Positions 34,473 through 35,246 of a stretch of 35,246 nt of DNA are shown here, in pieces (within the stretch, counting starts at the first letter, position 1; each line of letters opens with the position of its first letter). Origin of the DNA: Dehalococcoidia bacterium (GTDB lineage: Bacteria > Chloroflexota > Dehalococcoidia > Lucifugimonadales > Lucifugimonadaceae); contig JAAZYK010000006.1 in assembly GCA_014239685.1 (NCBI GenBank), forward strand, positions 1 through 35,246. The letters run 5' to 3'. Under the pieces are notes generated by a model. The model saw only the letters and a list, made by a program, of their open reading frames with translations. It was not told the origin of the DNA and ran no database searches. The translations under genes were made by a program, and so were the position numbers.

Positions 34473-34501
34473 ATTTTGGGCGAGGCCCAATCGGGTGTCA
34501 A
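34473..34501 (-). promoter_or_regulatory. sigma70-type promoter with a palindrome in the spacer (aminotransferase)
   Basis: On the minus strand TTGACA (34501-34496), a 17-nt spacer and CAAAAT (34478-34473, 4/6 match). A perfect inverted repeat TTGGGC-CTC-GCCCAA (34476-34490) lies in the spacer and runs into the -10. A repressor or a spacer-distorting activator could bind there. Confidence 0.55.
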
Positions 34502-34537
34502 CAGTTCATCCGTGTAACTGAGTTTGGATTCGGAGAT

Positions 34538-34573
34538 ATTCAAACGATTCAAATCGCCCGTCGGTGCGATAAT
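34538..34573 (+). promoter_or_regulatory. possible activator-type promoter for the aldolase
   Basis: Two head-to-tail repeats ATTCAAACG (34538-34546) and ATTCAAATCG (34547-34556) lie 11 nt before GATAAT (34568-34573, 5/6 to TATAAT). No -35 is present, so the repeats may bind an activator in that position. Confidence 0.3.
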
Positions 34574-34642
34574 CCCGCTGCCAGACAGTTTGGCGGCCTT
34601 GCCAAACGATTCCTGACACCGTGTCACAGGGGGACTCTCCAA

Positions 34643-35246
34643 GTGCTCAAAAACAAGATGAAGGCGAAGATCAAGGCCGGCGAGCCCGTGTTCGGGATCT
34701 CTATCATGTTCCCCTCACCACATCTGGTCGAGATTATCGGACTGCTCGGTTTCGACTGGGTATTGATCGACTGCGAGCACGGTTCCATGACGGCAGAGAA
34801 CGTTGAAATGCTGGCTCTCGCGGCCGAACGCCACGGAATGACGCCCATCGTCCGCCCAGAGGTAAATCGCCCGGATTTGATCGCAAAATATTTGGACCGA
34901 GGCTGTCAGGGCGTACAGGTCCCACACGTCATCACCCGTGAAGACGCCGAACGAGCTGTCAGGGCGGTCAAATTCGCGCCAGAAGGCATGCGAGGGTTGG
35001 CGCGAGGAACCCGAGCCGGGGACTACGGCTTCCTTGGCGATGGGCCCGATATGGTGAAGGCGCTCAACGATGAGACGTTGATATGTGTTCAGATCGAGGA
35101 TCGTGAGGCACTGGATAACCTCGAAGATATCCTCAAGACCGATGACGTCGACGTATTCTTTGTCGGCCCCTCAGATCTTTCACAGTCGCTAGGGCACCCC
35201 GGAGATCGAAGTCACCCCGAAGTACAGAGCGCCATTGCAGACGCCT
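34643..35246 (+). CDS. HpcH/HpaI-family aldolase (3' truncated)
   Basis: The frame runs open to the right edge and is missing from the ORF track for that reason. It starts at GTG 34643 with AGGGGGA 8 nt upstream. About 201 residues are visible of the usual 250 or so. Class II pyruvate-aldolase marks: FDWVLIDCEHG with the general-base His, IVRPEVN with the substrate Arg, VQIED with the metal Glu and FVGPSDLSQSLG with the metal Asp. These enzymes retro-aldol cleave 4-hydroxy-2-oxo acids or 2-keto-3-deoxy sugar acids to pyruvate plus an aldehyde, using a divalent metal. The dehydratase at 22 kb could produce such a substrate (inference). It is divergent from the aminotransferase. Confidence 0.88.
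   Translation, partial: MLKNKMKAKIKAGEPVFGISIMFPSPHLVEIIGLLGFDWVLIDCEHGSMTAENVEMLALAAERHGMTPIVRPEVNRPDLIAKYLDRGCQGVQVPHVITREDAERAVRAVKFAPEGMRGLARGTRAGDYGFLGDGPDMVKALNDETLICVQIEDREALDNLEDILKTDDVDVFFVGPSDLSQSLGHPGDRSHPEVQSAIADA

Noticed and set aside
1-35246. CRISPR array, transposon or prophage
   Set aside because: No regularly spaced repeats, transposase, integrase or phage structural genes were seen.

Overview
The window looks like a catabolic accessory region of an uncultured bacterium, most plausibly a marine SAR202-type Chloroflexota. This is inferred from gene content, because no rRNA or tRNA gene was seen. The signature is paralogue-rich families in a short span: two flavin/F420-type luciferase-like monooxygenases (LLM), a GalD-like enolase-superfamily dehydratase, three thiamine-diphosphate (ThDP) enzymes, two classical SDRs plus one extended SDR, two sugar-isomerase-like TIM barrels, three major facilitator transporters, three alpha/beta hydrolases and an HpcH/HpaI aldolase. 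Many genes start at TTG or GTG. No CRISPR array, insertion sequence, integrase or phage gene was seen.

Layout. 1-2.1 kb: the tail of an LLM oxidoreductase, a tiny two-helix membrane protein, an SDR with altered catalytic residues and a stand-alone CinA C-terminal protein. 2.4-7.5 kb: a tandem pair of close ThDP paralogues followed by an MFS transporter. 7.6-9.3 kb (minus): SDR and alpha/beta hydrolase. 9.5-12.7 kb (plus): hydrolase, LLM monooxygenase, hydrolase. 13.1-14.8 kb: a third, divergent ThDP enzyme, ended by a perfect 18-bp hairpin. 15-16.8 kb (minus): bicupin and NHL beta-propeller. 17-19.9 kb (plus): haloacid-dehalogenase-like protein, F420-type nitroreductase-like protein, MFS. 19.9-21.8 kb (minus): tandem isomerase-like paralogues. 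22-25.4 kb: enolase-superfamily dehydratase, MFS, PHP phosphoesterase. 25.7-28.5 kb (plus): DinB-like protein, NAD-dependent epimerase, metallo-beta-lactamase-fold hydrolase. 28.6-33.2 kb: a DEAD-box helicase with a long basic N-terminal tail, a membrane-anchored GAF/winged-helix regulator, a 0.5-kb structured gap and a PD-(D/E)XK-like protein. 33.2 kb to the end: an aminotransferase and a truncated HpcH/HpaI aldolase.

How it may work together (inference). MFS carriers import organic acids or sugar acids. SDRs, LLM monooxygenases, hydrolases, the dehydratase, isomerases and ThDP lyases oxidise and cleave them, and the aldolase could release pyruvate-type products.

Most interesting signal. 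The unannotated gap at 31,966-32,484 holds a run of stem-loops. Read on the minus strand, three have C5-C6 loops, and the G-U wobbles mostly favour minus-strand transcription. This resembles the actinobacterial 6C RNA idea but is not identified here. The neighbouring six-TM/GAF/winged-helix one-component regulator and several enzymes with substituted catalytic residues are the next best leads.
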